From: Pseudomonadota bacterium
Lineage (GTDB): Bacteria; Bdellovibrionota_B; Oligoflexia; Silvanigrellales; Silvanigrellaceae
Assembly: GCA_009926615.1 (NCBI GenBank)
Contig: RFOM01000019.1
Location: 1-57,749, forward strand
Direction of reading: 5' to 3'
Length of the DNA: 57,749 nt
A program made the position numbers and the translations under genes. Positions 25,583-34,130 of this stretch are shown one piece after another. Position 1 is the stretch's first letter, and each line of letters opens with the position of its first letter. The notes beneath the pieces are model-generated. The model worked only from the letters and a program-made list of their open reading frames with translations. It had not been told where the DNA came from and searched no databases.

Positions 25583-26785
25583 GATGTTGATTTGCCCCAG
25601 CGACTGTTCGACGGGGGTTTGGTTTTCAAATCCGGTCACCAGTCCGATATCCAGCACGCAGGAGCGCCCCAAAGCCTTCATGTGAAAGAGTTTGCTTTGC
25701 TGACCTCCGGCCTCGACGAGGTCCCCGTTCACGCGCAAATAATAGGACCCGTTCATGATTGTCTGTTCATTCCATCCGAGTTGCGAATTCATTTCGAGGT
25801 CTGTTCCTGTCAGGGTGAGGTCTGTAAAAATGAATTCTCTGCTGTAGCCGAAGGCATCCCACTGGGTTGTGGTGGTGGGGCGCTGGAACGAGGCGCTCAA
25901 AGTTGCCAAACTTCCAAGCAGTCGAACTGTGTTTTGATTCGCAGTCCACTCGACCTGCAGTTTCTGGCTGTCGTCGAGACCCGTATACAAAAGCCCCCAA
26001 GACTTCTTCAGGACCGTTGCCGTGCCTATTTTTTCGAGCGCCGTGCCCTGCATGCTGCCGCGAACGATATGAAGCTTAAAAACCTTTTTGACTTCAGGCT
26101 GTGCCAAATCCTGAGCCCTGAGACTTCGGAAAGGAAGCACCGAGGCCAGTTCAATCCCTGTGTTTGCGTCGTGCAGGCCGTCGCCGCCCGAGGTGAGCTG
26201 CAGAGCACCTTCGGAGGTGAGTTGCAGTGCCGAATCGAGTTCGAGGACCTTCAGCCGGCCGTCTTTTGCAGTATTTCTGTTGGCATTCAAGCGCTCTTCG
26301 AGTTTGGCCAAATCAACGCAACTGCCGTAGTCGAGAACTGCCTCGCTGCGGTCCGTTGCCTTCGTCAGGGGGGCGGTGAAGACCTTTTTGAGACACTCGA
26401 TTTGTGCGTTCGAAGTGCCGGAGGCAATCGACTGCTTGGCTTCCTGAATATCTTCCGAGGTTGTTTTCAGAGCATTGGCAAGAAGTTTGAACGGATTGCT
26501 TCGCAGCAGGGGGGCGAGCTCGGTGTTTGTGTCCAGAGTCGAACGGGGTGTCAGTTTATTCCAGTATTCAAGCGAAAAATTAAAGGGTATGTCCTTTTTG
26601 GCGCTGGAATTGTCATCATCGCAAAAGGTTTTGCAGCGTTTCTCCTGCGGTTTGTACACATCCGTCAAACCGCACCCCGCCGTGGCCGCGAGCAAAGAAA
26701 ACAGAAATAAACAGAGAGCGGGCGTTTTGCCCGTCCGTTGCCTTGCGGGCAACAAAGTTGAACCAACCCTGCCTGTTGTCTTCAT
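25574..26785 (-). CDS. Putative lipoprotein of unknown function
   Basis: The product has 403 residues. A basic N-terminus and hydrophobic run (24-36) lead to a lipobox-like TAGC with Cys38, followed by a hydrophilic Cys-containing segment (EKRCKTFCDDDNSS). The mature part is about 360 residues with alternating beta-type patterns and no recognised domain. It probably sits in the outer membrane or periplasm. It follows oppF by 74 bp on the same strand and could be a distal member of that operon or an independent gene. The lipobox is not canonical at -3, so lipidation is likely but not certain. Confidence 0.62.
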   Translation of the reverse strand: MKTTGRVGSTLLPARQRTGKTPALCLFLFSLLAATAGCGLTDVYKPQEKRCKTFCDDDNSSAKKDIPFNFSLEYWNKLTPRSTLDTNTELAPLLRSNPFKLLANALKTTSEDIQEAKQSIASGTSNAQIECLKKVFTAPLTKATDRSEAVLDYGSCVDLAKLEERLNANRNTAKDGRLKVLELDSALQLTSEGALQLTSGGDGLHDANTGIELASVLPFRSLRAQDLAQPEVKKVFKLHIVRGSMQGTALEKIGTATVLKKSWGLLYTGLDDSQKLQVEWTANQNTVRLLGSLATLSASFQRPTTTTQWDAFGYSREFIFTDLTLTGTDLEMNSQLGWNEQTIMNGSYYLRVNGDLVEAGGQQSKLFHMKALGRSCVLDIGLVTGFENQTPVEQSLGQINICN

Positions 26786-26859
26786 ACAGCCCCTCCGGAA
26801 ATGGACTCGCTTAAATCATAAGCGTTTTTCCGTTCGTCTGGGGTGCAGGGAAGTCCACC

Positions 26860-27822
26860 TTAACGATAATGGCAGGCAACAAATCTGCCGGGTTTGGACT
26901 CTTTCAGAACGGGAGTCTCTTTCCGGCATTGGTCTGTGGCAATCGGACAACGGTTTGCAAACCTGCAGCCCGGCTTTGGATTCACGGGACTTGTGATTTC
27001 TCCGCCAAGAAGTTTGTGTTCGCGGTTGCGCTCACGGATGGGGTCCGGAAACGGGTTGGCGGCAATAAGTGCCTCGGAATAAGGGTGCAGCGGTTGTGTG
27101 TAAACCTCTTCGCTGGGCCCCAGTTCAACCACTTTACCGAGATACATGACAGCCATCCGGTTCGAAATATAACGGACCATGCTGAGACTGTGGGCAATGA
27201 AAAGGTACGTCAGGCCGAATTCGCGCTGCAAATCCTGCAGCAAAGTCACGACCTGCGCCTGAACGGAAACATCCAGTGCAGAAATCGGTTCGTCGCAGAC
27301 GACAAATTGCGGATTGAGTGCCAGAGAGCGCGCAATGCCGATGCGCTGTCTTTGACCGCCGGAAAATTCGTGCGGAAAACGCATTGCGTGTTCGGCGACA
27401 AGTCCGACCCTTTTGAGCCAGCGCAGAATTTCATTTTTTCTTGAATCACCGTTCCACAGACCGTGAATTGACGGCCCTTCGGAGATGATGTCGCCCACCG
27501 TCATGCGCGGGTTGAGCGACTGATACGGGTCCTGAAAAATCATTTGCGCCTGTTTGGCAAATGTTTTGCGCTGAGAACTGTTCAAAGCGGGCGGAACCGT
27601 TTTTCCTTCGAATGAATAAGAACCGGAAGTCTGGTCGTACATGCGCACAAGTACGCGGCCCAAAGTCGACTTACCGCAGCCGGATTCGCCGACCAGTCCA
27701 AGGGTTTCTCCCTTGTAGATGGTCAGGCTGACGTCATCAACGGCATGAAGTTTTGCACCTCTTCCAAGGTCAAAAAACTTGCACAGATTTTTAACTTCAA
27801 TGATCGGTTGCGGTTGGTTCAT
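26860..27822 (-). CDS. oppF: Oligopeptide/dipeptide ABC transporter ATP-binding protein OppF/DppF
   Basis: The protein has 320 residues. Walker A is GESGCGKST, the signature [16 protein letters not shown], and Walker [15 protein letters not shown]. The C-terminal OppF-type extension contains the Cys pattern [15 protein letters not shown], which in the family can bind an iron-sulfur cluster. The ATG overlaps the oppD stop by 4 bp. It energises peptide import together with OppD. OppF-type and DppF-type cannot be told apart here. Confidence 0.93.
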   Translation of the reverse strand: MNQPQPIIEVKNLCKFFDLGRGAKLHAVDDVSLTIYKGETLGLVGESGCGKSTLGRVLVRMYDQTSGSYSFEGKTVPPALNSSQRKTFAKQAQMIFQDPYQSLNPRMTVGDIISEGPSIHGLWNGDSRKNEILRWLKRVGLVAEHAMRFPHEFSGGQRQRIGIARSLALNPQFVVCDEPISALDVSVQAQVVTLLQDLQREFGLTYLFIAHSLSMVRYISNRMAVMYLGKVVELGPSEEVYTQPLHPYSEALIAANPFPDPIRERNREHKLLGGEITSPVNPKPGCRFANRCPIATDQCRKETPVLKESKPGRFVACHYR

Positions 27823-28925
27823 TGTCCCAACTCCTTTGGAGTGGCGGATGTTCCGAAAGCCGTAATGCCGGCCGCCGGACGCAGATGAGCGGCGTTGTCA
27901 TGATGAAGCCAGCAGGAAGCACGCATTCCGTTCATCGCCTGCTCGGGCGGTTGCTTGCGGTGACAAACCGACATGGCAGATGGGCATCGGGCCGCAAATG
28001 CGCAGCCAAGCGGCGGAGCGAAAAGGTCCGGCGGAGTGCCCGGAATTGGTTGCAAAGGCTCGCTGACAGAGCCCGAGTCCTTGGGCATCGCCCTTTTCAA
28101 ACCGACGGTATAAGGATGCTTTGATGCGTAAAAAACGTTGTCTACGGTACCTTCCTCGACAATTTTGCCGGCGTACATCACAGCAACTCTGTCGGCCATT
28201 TGCGCCACCACGCCGAGGTCATGCGTGATCAGAATTGTAGCCATGTTGAATTTCTTGGCGAGTTCCTGAATCAGGGCAAGAATTTGGGCCTGTATCGTCA
28301 CATCGAGTGCAGTTGTAGGCTCGTCGGCGATGAGAACTTTCGGGTTGCACGAAAGGGCCATGGCAATCATGACCCGCTGACGCATGCCGCCCGAAAGTTC
28401 GTGCGGATACTGCGCGATTCTGCGTTTGGGTTCAGGAATGCGGACAAGTTCAAGGAGCTGGATCACTCTGTCCCTGCGCTCGGCGGCTGTCATTCCGGTA
28501 TGCAATTTCAACGATTCTTCTATTTGATTTCCGATCGACATCGTCGGATTGAGGCTTGCAAGCGGGTCCTGAAAAATCATGGCAATCTCTTTGCCCAACA
28601 GCTTGCGGCGCTCTTTTTGCGGCATTTTGATCAGATCCTGACCGTTGAGGCTTGCAGTTCCGCCGGTGATTTGCCCGCTTGAAAGTCCCATCAGTGATTG
28701 CACGGTAACCGATTTGCCCGAACCGGATTCGCCGACAATGCACAGGCATTCCCCTGCGCTGACACTAAAGGATACATCTCTGACTGCGTAAACCTGCCCG
28801 CCGTATACCCTGAAGTTGACCGAAAGGTTTTTGACTTCAAGAACAGCTTTGCCGCCGGCCGTTGCGTTCATCAGGCCTCCCTGCATTTCAGGGTTTTTCG
28901 TTTTTTCATTTTGAGTCATCTGCAT
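27819..28925 (-). CDS. oppD: Oligopeptide/dipeptide ABC transporter ATP-binding protein OppD/DppD
   Basis: The protein has 368 residues. Walker A is GESGSGKS, the signature ELSGGMRQRVMIAMAL, and Walker B VLIADEPTTALDVT. The C-terminal oligopeptide-transporter extension contains CAFAARCPSAMSVCHR. The ATG at 28925 has AAGGAAG 7 nt upstream. The N-terminus is about 25 residues longer than in the usual OppD (about 335 residues). It pairs with OppF and lies 53 bp downstream of oppC. A C-terminal tail after the cysteine region is Ala-rich. Confidence 0.93.
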   Translation of the reverse strand: MQMTQNEKTKNPEMQGGLMNATAGGKAVLEVKNLSVNFRVYGGQVYAVRDVSFSVSAGECLCIVGESGSGKSVTVQSLMGLSSGQITGGTASLNGQDLIKMPQKERRKLLGKEIAMIFQDPLASLNPTMSIGNQIEESLKLHTGMTAAERRDRVIQLLELVRIPEPKRRIAQYPHELSGGMRQRVMIAMALSCNPKVLIADEPTTALDVTIQAQILALIQELAKKFNMATILITHDLGVVAQMADRVAVMYAGKIVEEGTVDNVFYASKHPYTVGLKRAMPKDSGSVSEPLQPIPGTPPDLFAPPLGCAFAARCPSAMSVCHRKQPPEQAMNGMRASCWLHHDNAAHLRPAAGITAFGTSATPKELGQ

Positions 28926-28978
28926 TTTTTCTTCCTTGTAACCATGTGCCGGAGAATCTTATCCGCAAGAAATAAAAT

Positions 28979-30466
28979 TCAGTCGCGGCCGCGCAGTTTG
29001 GGATCAAACGCATCGCGCAACGCATCGCCCAGCATGTAAAATGCAAGCAGAGTCGCGGCGAGGACAGCTGAAGGCAAAAAGAATTGCGCCGGATACTGTT
29101 GAAAATGAAGAGCCGCATCCTGCAGGACGGTTCCCCAAGTCGCCATCGGAGCTTCAACACCAAGTCCGAAAAGGGACAGGAAGGCTTCCGAAGTAATGAT
29201 GCGCGGGATTTGACCCGACCACATGACAATAATCACGCCCAAAAGGTTTGGTGCAACATGACGGAAGACGATCGACATCAGCGGAGCGCCGAGCAGGCGG
29301 CTCGCGTGTACGAATTCAATTTCACGCAGTCGCAGAACTTCTCCGCGGAGAACCCGTGCGTAGCCGGTCCACGAAAAAGCGCAAAGAGCGATCACGAGAC
29401 TTGTGACACCCTTGCCGAGTGCAACCTGAATCAAAATCAGCAGAAGAAGTTCGGGCAATGTGTCGAGGATTTCGACCACGCGCATAAGGTACATGTCCAC
29501 TTTGCCGCCCATCAGGCCCGAAATTGCGCCGTAGCAAAGACCAATCAGAAGCGAGATCGTCGGAACAAGCAGAGCAAGAAAGAAGTCGATGCGCGTGCCG
29601 GACACCATTCTCGAAAAAATATCGCGGCCGAGAGCGTCGGTTCCAAAGATGTGCGCGTGACCGCGAATTGTGTCGCCCGCCTGCGCGGATTTTGAGATGG
29701 TTTGGGCATCGGTCAGCGAAATTGTTTGAGTCAGTCCAGTTTCCAGAACTTTCGCCGCGGTCGAGAGGGTTTCTTCTTGCGTTTGCGGATCAACGGTGAA
29801 ACTGACGATTGAATAGATGTATCTTTCGGCAGGATTCAAACCCGACCCGTCCGTGAATGAGTACTGAGCGGGATTGGTGACTGTGCCGACCTGAATTCCC
29901 CGCAGGTTTGCTTCGGTTTCAACAGCCTTGAGATCGATGCCGTCTTTGCCGGTGACAGTCCGGTAAATTTGGTAGCCCGAAACGCCCGTTAAAGGTTGCC
30001 ACTTGAGCGTTACGCCGTTGACTGTCGCCATTCCGCTGATTTCGAATGTTGCGGGCGCAACAAGTGAATTGCCTTTGAGCAACGGAGCGGCGGCATCAAA
30101 TGGCTCCATCACAAGGTCTTCGGGAATTTGCGGTGAGTCTTCTGTCACCAGAAGGGATTTTCCAAGAGTGGGGGCCTGATTGATGAAATTCAGGTTTTGC
30201 GCATTTTCATATGCCGAGCCGTCGTCGGTTGCAGGAAAGAACAGCGGCCCGAAGATTCCAGCAGCCGCAACTCCGACAATCAGAGTCAGCGACATCGTTG
30301 CAACACGATTTTTCATCAGTCGCAGGAGTGCGTCTTTCCAATAGCCGACCACCGGCCGGCTGAGAATTTCTGAATCGTCGCCGCGTGCAGGCTGCGGCTT
30401 GAAGAGGTCTGCAGACAAGGCTTCGTCGGCCGTGAGTTCATGCGGTGATTGAGTCTTTGTTGTCAT
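28979..30466 (-). CDS. oppC: Oligopeptide ABC transporter permease OppC with inserted fibronectin-type-III-like domain
   Basis: The protein has 495 residues against about 300 in the family. TM1 spans about 55-77. The conserved periplasmic segment HIFGTDALGRDIFSR (272-286) leads into the remaining five TM helices, with the EAA loop (RVLRGEVLRLREIEFVHA) intact, so it should work as an importer permease. Between TM1 and that segment about 190 residues are inserted, where the family usually has about 30. Residues about 137-243 of the insert read like a fibronectin type III domain: LKWQPLTGVSGYQIYR, then GLNPAERYIYSI. The insert faces the periplasm and may contact the binding protein or peptidoglycan (inference). 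AAGGA precedes the ATG. Confidence 0.9.
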   Translation of the reverse strand: MTTKTQSPHELTADEALSADLFKPQPARGDDSEILSRPVVGYWKDALLRLMKNRVATMSLTLIVGVAAAGIFGPLFFPATDDGSAYENAQNLNFINQAPTLGKSLLVTEDSPQIPEDLVMEPFDAAAPLLKGNSLVAPATFEISGMATVNGVTLKWQPLTGVSGYQIYRTVTGKDGIDLKAVETEANLRGIQVGTVTNPAQYSFTDGSGLNPAERYIYSIVSFTVDPQTQEETLSTAAKVLETGLTQTISLTDAQTISKSAQAGDTIRGHAHIFGTDALGRDIFSRMVSGTRIDFFLALLVPTISLLIGLCYGAISGLMGGKVDMYLMRVVEILDTLPELLLLILIQVALGKGVTSLVIALCAFSWTGYARVLRGEVLRLREIEFVHASRLLGAPLMSIVFRHVAPNLLGVIIVMWSGQIPRIITSEAFLSLFGLGVEAPMATWGTVLQDAALHFQQYPAQFFLPSAVLAATLLAFYMLGDALRDAFDPKLRGRD

Positions 30467-30481
30467 GTGAGCAAGTCCTTT

Positions 30482-31435
30482 TCAGCCGACACGAATGCGC
30501 GGATCAATGATTCCGTAGAGAATGTCCGTGACGAGGTTCATCACGATGAGGAATCCGCCAAAAAAGACTGTCAGGCCCATGATGACGTTGTAATCCGAGT
30601 TTTGAATTGAGGTCATGTAAGAGCGTCCGAGTCCCGGAATACCGAAAATATTTTCGATGATGAGCGATCCCGACATTGTGAACACAAGGATCGGAAAGAT
30701 GATCGAAATGATGGGCAAAATGGCGTTGCGAATTTGATGCATGACAATCAGTCGGGTCAGAGAAACGCCTTTTGCTTTTGCTGTTTTGACGTATTCCGAA
30801 AAGCCCACTTCAATCATCTGGCTTTTGAGCATTCGGGTGATCGACGCAACAATGCCCAGTGCCATGGAAATTGCCGGCATCACAAAATCGCGTGTTTCAC
30901 CCCATCCGGCGGGACGCAGCCAGCTTTCGGGCGAGATTTTGAGCACGGTCAGCGGATAGACTGCGAATCCGTATTGGAACAGATAAGCAAAGAGAAACGA
31001 AGGAAGAGAAATTCCGGCGACACACAAAAACATTGCCGTACGGTCGATGATTCCGTTTCGGTTCAGCGCCGCAATGATTCCAAGAACAATGCCGATGGAG
31101 ACGCCGATAAGAACAGAAATAATCCCGATTGAAGCGCTCACCGGAAACTGTTCGCGGATGATGTCGTTCACTTCGCGGCCCACGGTGCGGAAACTTGTTC
31201 CGAAATCGCCGTGCAGAAAAACCTGTTTCAACTGAATCACGTACTGGATGTGAAGCGGCTTATCGAGTCCGTATCTGGCCTCGAGGTTCTTGCGGGTTTC
31301 TTCGGGAATTTCCTTGGTTCTCATCAGCGGATCGCCGGGGACGGCGCGCATCAGAAAAAACGTCAGGGTGAAAAGCGCAAGCAGTGTCACAACTGCCAAC
31401 AGGAGCCGCTGAAAGATAAAACGCAGAAGGCGCAT
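30482..31435 (-). CDS. oppB: Oligopeptide/dipeptide ABC transporter permease OppB/DppB
   Basis: This 317-residue permease has the typical N-terminus RLLLAVVTLLALFTLTFFLMRAVPGDP and the EAA loop (MIEVGFSEYVKTAKAKG), with six predicted TM helices and the C-terminal DPRIRVG that ends many OppB/DppB proteins. The length is normal. AAGGAAG lies directly upstream of the ATG. It heads the oppBCDF run: oppC follows after 15 bp. It is separated from oppA by 160 bp that contain an intrinsic terminator and a 12-bp palindrome. Confidence 0.94.
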   Translation of the reverse strand: MRLLRFIFQRLLLAVVTLLALFTLTFFLMRAVPGDPLMRTKEIPEETRKNLEARYGLDKPLHIQYVIQLKQVFLHGDFGTSFRTVGREVNDIIREQFPVSASIGIISVLIGVSIGIVLGIIAALNRNGIIDRTAMFLCVAGISLPSFLFAYLFQYGFAVYPLTVLKISPESWLRPAGWGETRDFVMPAISMALGIVASITRMLKSQMIEVGFSEYVKTAKAKGVSLTRLIVMHQIRNAILPIISIIFPILVFTMSGSLIIENIFGIPGLGRSYMTSIQNSDYNVIMGLTVFFGGFLIVMNLVTDILYGIIDPRIRVG

Positions 31436-31467
31436 CGCTTCCTTCCTCTCGGATACACAAGGTTCAG

Positions 31468-31479
31468 ATTCAATTGAAT
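31468..31479. promoter_or_regulatory. Perfect 12-bp palindrome upstream of oppB
   Basis: ATTCAATTGAAT is fully self-complementary and lies about 33 bp upstream of the oppB start, downstream of the oppA terminator. The position suits an operator for separate control of oppBCDF. No -10/-35 pair could be assigned with confidence. Confidence 0.35.
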
Positions 31480-31560
31480 TCCCTGAGCTTCATCAGCGTT
31501 CGGGAAGGATCTTGACTCTTGCCACGTCTTCAAACGGCGGTCAAGTTAGGCAGGAAAGAG

Positions 31561-31588
31561 AAAAGCCCTGATAAATCAGGGCTTTTTT
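31561..31588 (-). terminator. Intrinsic terminator after oppA (possibly bidirectional)
   Basis: GCCCTGA (31565-31571), loop TAAA, and TCAGGGC (31576-31582) form a 7-bp GC-rich stem. A-tracts and T-tracts on either side give a U-run in both directions. In the oppA direction it comes 7 bp after the stop codon. It should let oppA be expressed at a higher level than oppBCDF, as is common for binding-protein genes. Confidence 0.85.
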
Positions 31589-31595
31589 CGTCAGG

Positions 31596-33254
31596 TTACT
31601 TCTTGGCAGAAGCCCCTCTCCACGAGGCAAAGCGCATGTCCGGATCCTGACCAATCTGGTTCCGGCGGACGTTGAGCAGACCGTCGGCCAAAAGGTAAGC
31701 GCGGCCGCGCTGAATGACCGGAACAAGGCCGGAGTCTTTGAGGATGAGCATCTTCTCGGCTTCGCTGAAGAGCTTGACGCGCTCCGCGAGGTTGTCCGTG
31801 CGCTGAGCCTTGAGGATCAGCTCGTCGTAAGCCTTGTTGACGTATCCGCCGTGGTTGTTGTCGTTGGTTGTCATGAACAGGTCCATGAACGTCATGGCAT
31901 CCAGATAGTCCGGACCCCAGCCGCCCGAGGCAAGATCAAACTGACCGTCGCGCTGTTTTTGCAGACGGGTCTTGAACGGCACGCTGTCGATTTTGACGTC
32001 GGTTTCGAAAACTTTTTTCAGCAGGTCCTGATAATATTCGGCTTCCTTTTTCGCATTGGTCGAGTCACCGGCCAGAATTGCGAAGGATGGAACCTTCTTT
32101 TGCTTTGTTTCTGCTAGATACTCTTTGATGAGCTTCTTGGCACCGGCAACGTCGCCGTCGCGGTAATCAAGCTTTGCTTCCTGACGGTAGGTTTTGGCGG
32201 CTCCCGGCATGTAGTCGGGAACAAGTCCGAATGCGGGTTTGTCGCCGGGGACACCGGAAACTTTGTTGATGTATTCTCTTCTGTTGATTGCGATGCGCAA
32301 TGCCTGACGCAATTTCAGATTTGAAAAAAGTTTGCCCTGACGCTGGTTCATTTCGAGGTAGAACAATGAACCGTCTGCAAAGGTCTTGACCTGCAGGCGC
32401 TCACGCTGGGCTGTTTCGAGGCGTTCTTTGTCGAGACCGGTGATGTCGAGGCCGCCTGTCCGGAAATTGTTGAACGCGGCGCCCACGTCTTTCAGCATCA
32501 CGGGAGCTTCAATTGCACGCAGCTTGATTGCGCTGGCGTTCCAGTAGGTCGAAGCTTTTTCCATGCGCATGGAGCTTTCTTTTTTCCATGCAACAAGCTT
32601 GAACGGTCCGTTGCCTACGACACTTTCGACGCTCGTTGCGAATTTGTCGCCGTATTTTTCGACAATGTCTTTGCGCACCGGAAAGAACGCCTGAAAGGAC
32701 ATGAGTGATTTGAAGAATGCCACAGGGCTGGCAAGTTTGATGACAAGCGTCGAGTCGTTTGTTGCCTTGACACCGAGTTCGCTCAGCGGCTTTGTCTTTT
32801 TGATGACTTCGGCTGCGTTAAGAATTTGAGCGGTCGCGGCAATGAAAGAGTACTCACTCGCAAAAGCTGGGTCTGCGAGGCGCGTGAAAGCATATTCAAA
32901 GTCCTTGGCGGTGACCTTTTTGCCGTCATGCCATTTGGCGTTGGGACGGATGGTGAAAGTGTAGGTTTTGCCGCCGTCGGTCACTGCAACATGACTTGCC
33001 GCACCGGGGACGATGTTTCCGTTTTTGTCTGTTGTCATCAGGCCTTCGAACATGTGTCCGAGCCAAAAGTAAGACACAGCATCAACGCCCTTGTTGGGGT
33101 CCATGCTGGGCGGTTCATCAGCCATATTCAGAAAAACTTCTTGATTATTGCGGCGGTCTGCCTGAGAATTCTGCTGCGCCTGAGCAGCGGAAACTGTCAG
33201 CAAGGCGGTCGCGACAGTCAGTGCGGCTAATCCAGTTTTCAATCGATTGAACAT
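31596..33254 (-). CDS. oppA: Oligopeptide-binding protein OppA (SBP family 5)
   Basis: The product has 552 residues from ATG 33254, chosen because GGGGAG lies 5 nt upstream and a clean signal peptide follows (MFNRLKTGLAALTVATALL...AQAQQ). The mature protein is a family 5 solute-binding protein with the typical stretches EPPSMDPNKGVDAVSYFW, YTFTIRPNAKWHDGKKVTAKDF and LRQALRIAINRREYI. It acts in the periplasm, delivering peptides to OppBCDF. Cleavage after AQA with no Cys means a soluble periplasmic form. It has its own terminator, and its leader contains a strong inverted repeat. Confidence 0.94.
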   Translation of the reverse strand: MFNRLKTGLAALTVATALLTVSAAQAQQNSQADRRNNQEVFLNMADEPPSMDPNKGVDAVSYFWLGHMFEGLMTTDKNGNIVPGAASHVAVTDGGKTYTFTIRPNAKWHDGKKVTAKDFEYAFTRLADPAFASEYSFIAATAQILNAAEVIKKTKPLSELGVKATNDSTLVIKLASPVAFFKSLMSFQAFFPVRKDIVEKYGDKFATSVESVVGNGPFKLVAWKKESSMRMEKASTYWNASAIKLRAIEAPVMLKDVGAAFNNFRTGGLDITGLDKERLETAQRERLQVKTFADGSLFYLEMNQRQGKLFSNLKLRQALRIAINRREYINKVSGVPGDKPAFGLVPDYMPGAAKTYRQEAKLDYRDGDVAGAKKLIKEYLAETKQKKVPSFAILAGDSTNAKKEAEYYQDLLKKVFETDVKIDSVPFKTRLQKQRDGQFDLASGGWGPDYLDAMTFMDLFMTTNDNNHGGYVNKAYDELILKAQRTDNLAERVKLFSEAEKMLILKDSGLVPVIQRGRAYLLADGLLNVRRNQIGQDPDMRFASWRGASAKK

Positions 33255-33311
33255 TTTGTCTCCCCGTGGCCTGAGAACTCGATGCGGATGCACCGGCCTG
33301 CGGGGGTCGTA

Positions 33312-33341
33312 CATGAAATTGGCCCGTTGGGCAATTTCATG
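33312..33341 (-). promoter_or_regulatory. Strong inverted repeat in oppA 5' leader
   Basis: CATGAAATTG (33312-33321) and CAATTTCATG (33332-33341) are perfectly complementary over 10 bp. The inner GGCCC/GGG bases extend the stem with one bulge to a small loop. It lies about 58 bp upstream of the oppA start and is not followed by a U-run in either direction. It could be a regulator operator or an mRNA leader structure. Confidence 0.55.
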
Positions 33342-33367
33342 CGGTCAGCTGCAAAAAAATCGGGTGC

Positions 33368-33394
33368 AAAAAAAAACACCGGATCGCTCCGGTG
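33368..33394 (-). terminator. Intrinsic terminator of the PilZ-domain gene
   Basis: On the minus strand CACCGGA, loop GCGA, TCCGGTG forms a perfect 7-bp stem followed by nine T residues (A-tract 33368-33376 on the plus strand). It lies 9 bp after the stop of the PilZ gene and isolates it from oppA downstream. Confidence 0.92.
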
Positions 33395-33402
33395 CGGCAG
33401 GG

Positions 33403-34005
33403 TCAGGCGCTGTTCTGCATACCGCCGGAAGGATTCTCCTGCGGAGTCTCGGCAGTTTCTGCCTGAGGAGCTTCGTTTTTGGGCGGCTCTGCTGCGCCGG
33501 CCTTTGATTTGTCTTCGTCTTTTTTGTCGCCGCCGGAATAGGGAACAAAGTTTTCGGGTGTCCCGTGTTTGGAAATAAACTGCTCCAGTGCCTGTCGCTG
33601 ATCAGGGGAAATCTGCACAATCCGCACCCCGTATCCGACGACCTGCCCTTCAACAATTCGGGCGATTTTGCAAAGGCATTTGAGTTCATGATTTTCCGTG
33701 GTTCCGTCCGCCTGCAACTGGATGACAGTCTCAAGAAGTGTGCTTTGGGGAATGAACGGGTAGCGCTTGTGGTCATTACAGAGAACGAACATACCCGTTG
33801 CCGAAAGGTCTTTGGTCATGAAGTGATATTCGCTGCCTGTGCCGAGGCTCTTTAAACTGATGCGCAGCTTCTGGAGGATGCGCAGGTTGTCAATGCGCTT
33901 GGGGGGTGCTCCCTTTTTCTCGTCCTTCTTTTTGAGAAGACTGTTCGCACCTGTGTCTTTTTTCTCGGTTTCGTTTTCAGGTTTCTTTTTTGCCCAGAAT
34001 GCCAT
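33403..34005 (-). CDS. PilZ-domain protein
   Basis: The protein has 200 residues. A lysine/glutamate-rich N-terminus (1-38) precedes a PilZ-like beta-barrel (about 40-150) with the second motif as D-L-S-A-T-G. The first motif is R-I-D-N-L-R, one residue longer than the canonical RxxxR. A low-complexity Pro/Glu/Ala tail (155-200) follows. It may bind c-di-GMP and act on motility or surface behaviour, but binding is uncertain. It is monocistronic with its own terminator and divergent from ruvA. Confidence 0.78.
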   Translation of the reverse strand: MAFWAKKKPENETEKKDTGANSLLKKKDEKKGAPPKRIDNLRILQKLRISLKSLGTGSEYHFMTKDLSATGMFVLCNDHKRYPFIPQSTLLETVIQLQADGTTENHELKCLCKIARIVEGQVVGYGVRIVQISPDQRQALEQFISKHGTPENFVPYSGGDKKDEDKSKAGAAEPPKNEAPQAETAETPQENPSGGMQNSA

Positions 34006-34130
34006 GCTGAAAACCTCCTGCGTCTTGAGGGCTGTATCGGCCGATTTTCATGAAAGGTAAGGCCTGCCGGTGACGCTCATTTGACGCATGGTCCCGCATC
34101 CGTTACGCATTAAGGAGGAGGCTCCCCCCT

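Noticed and set aside
25592..26710. 372-codon plus-strand frame opposite the lipoprotein gene
   Set aside because: The minus-strand frame has a signal peptide and normal composition. The plus-strand product is Cys/Arg/Gln-rich without a start site.
26808..26829. Hairpin CGCTTA-TAAGCG followed by TTTTT
   Set aside because: The U-run is on the plus strand, but both flanking genes are on the minus strand, so it cannot terminate oppF or the lipoprotein gene. The stem is short and AT-rich.
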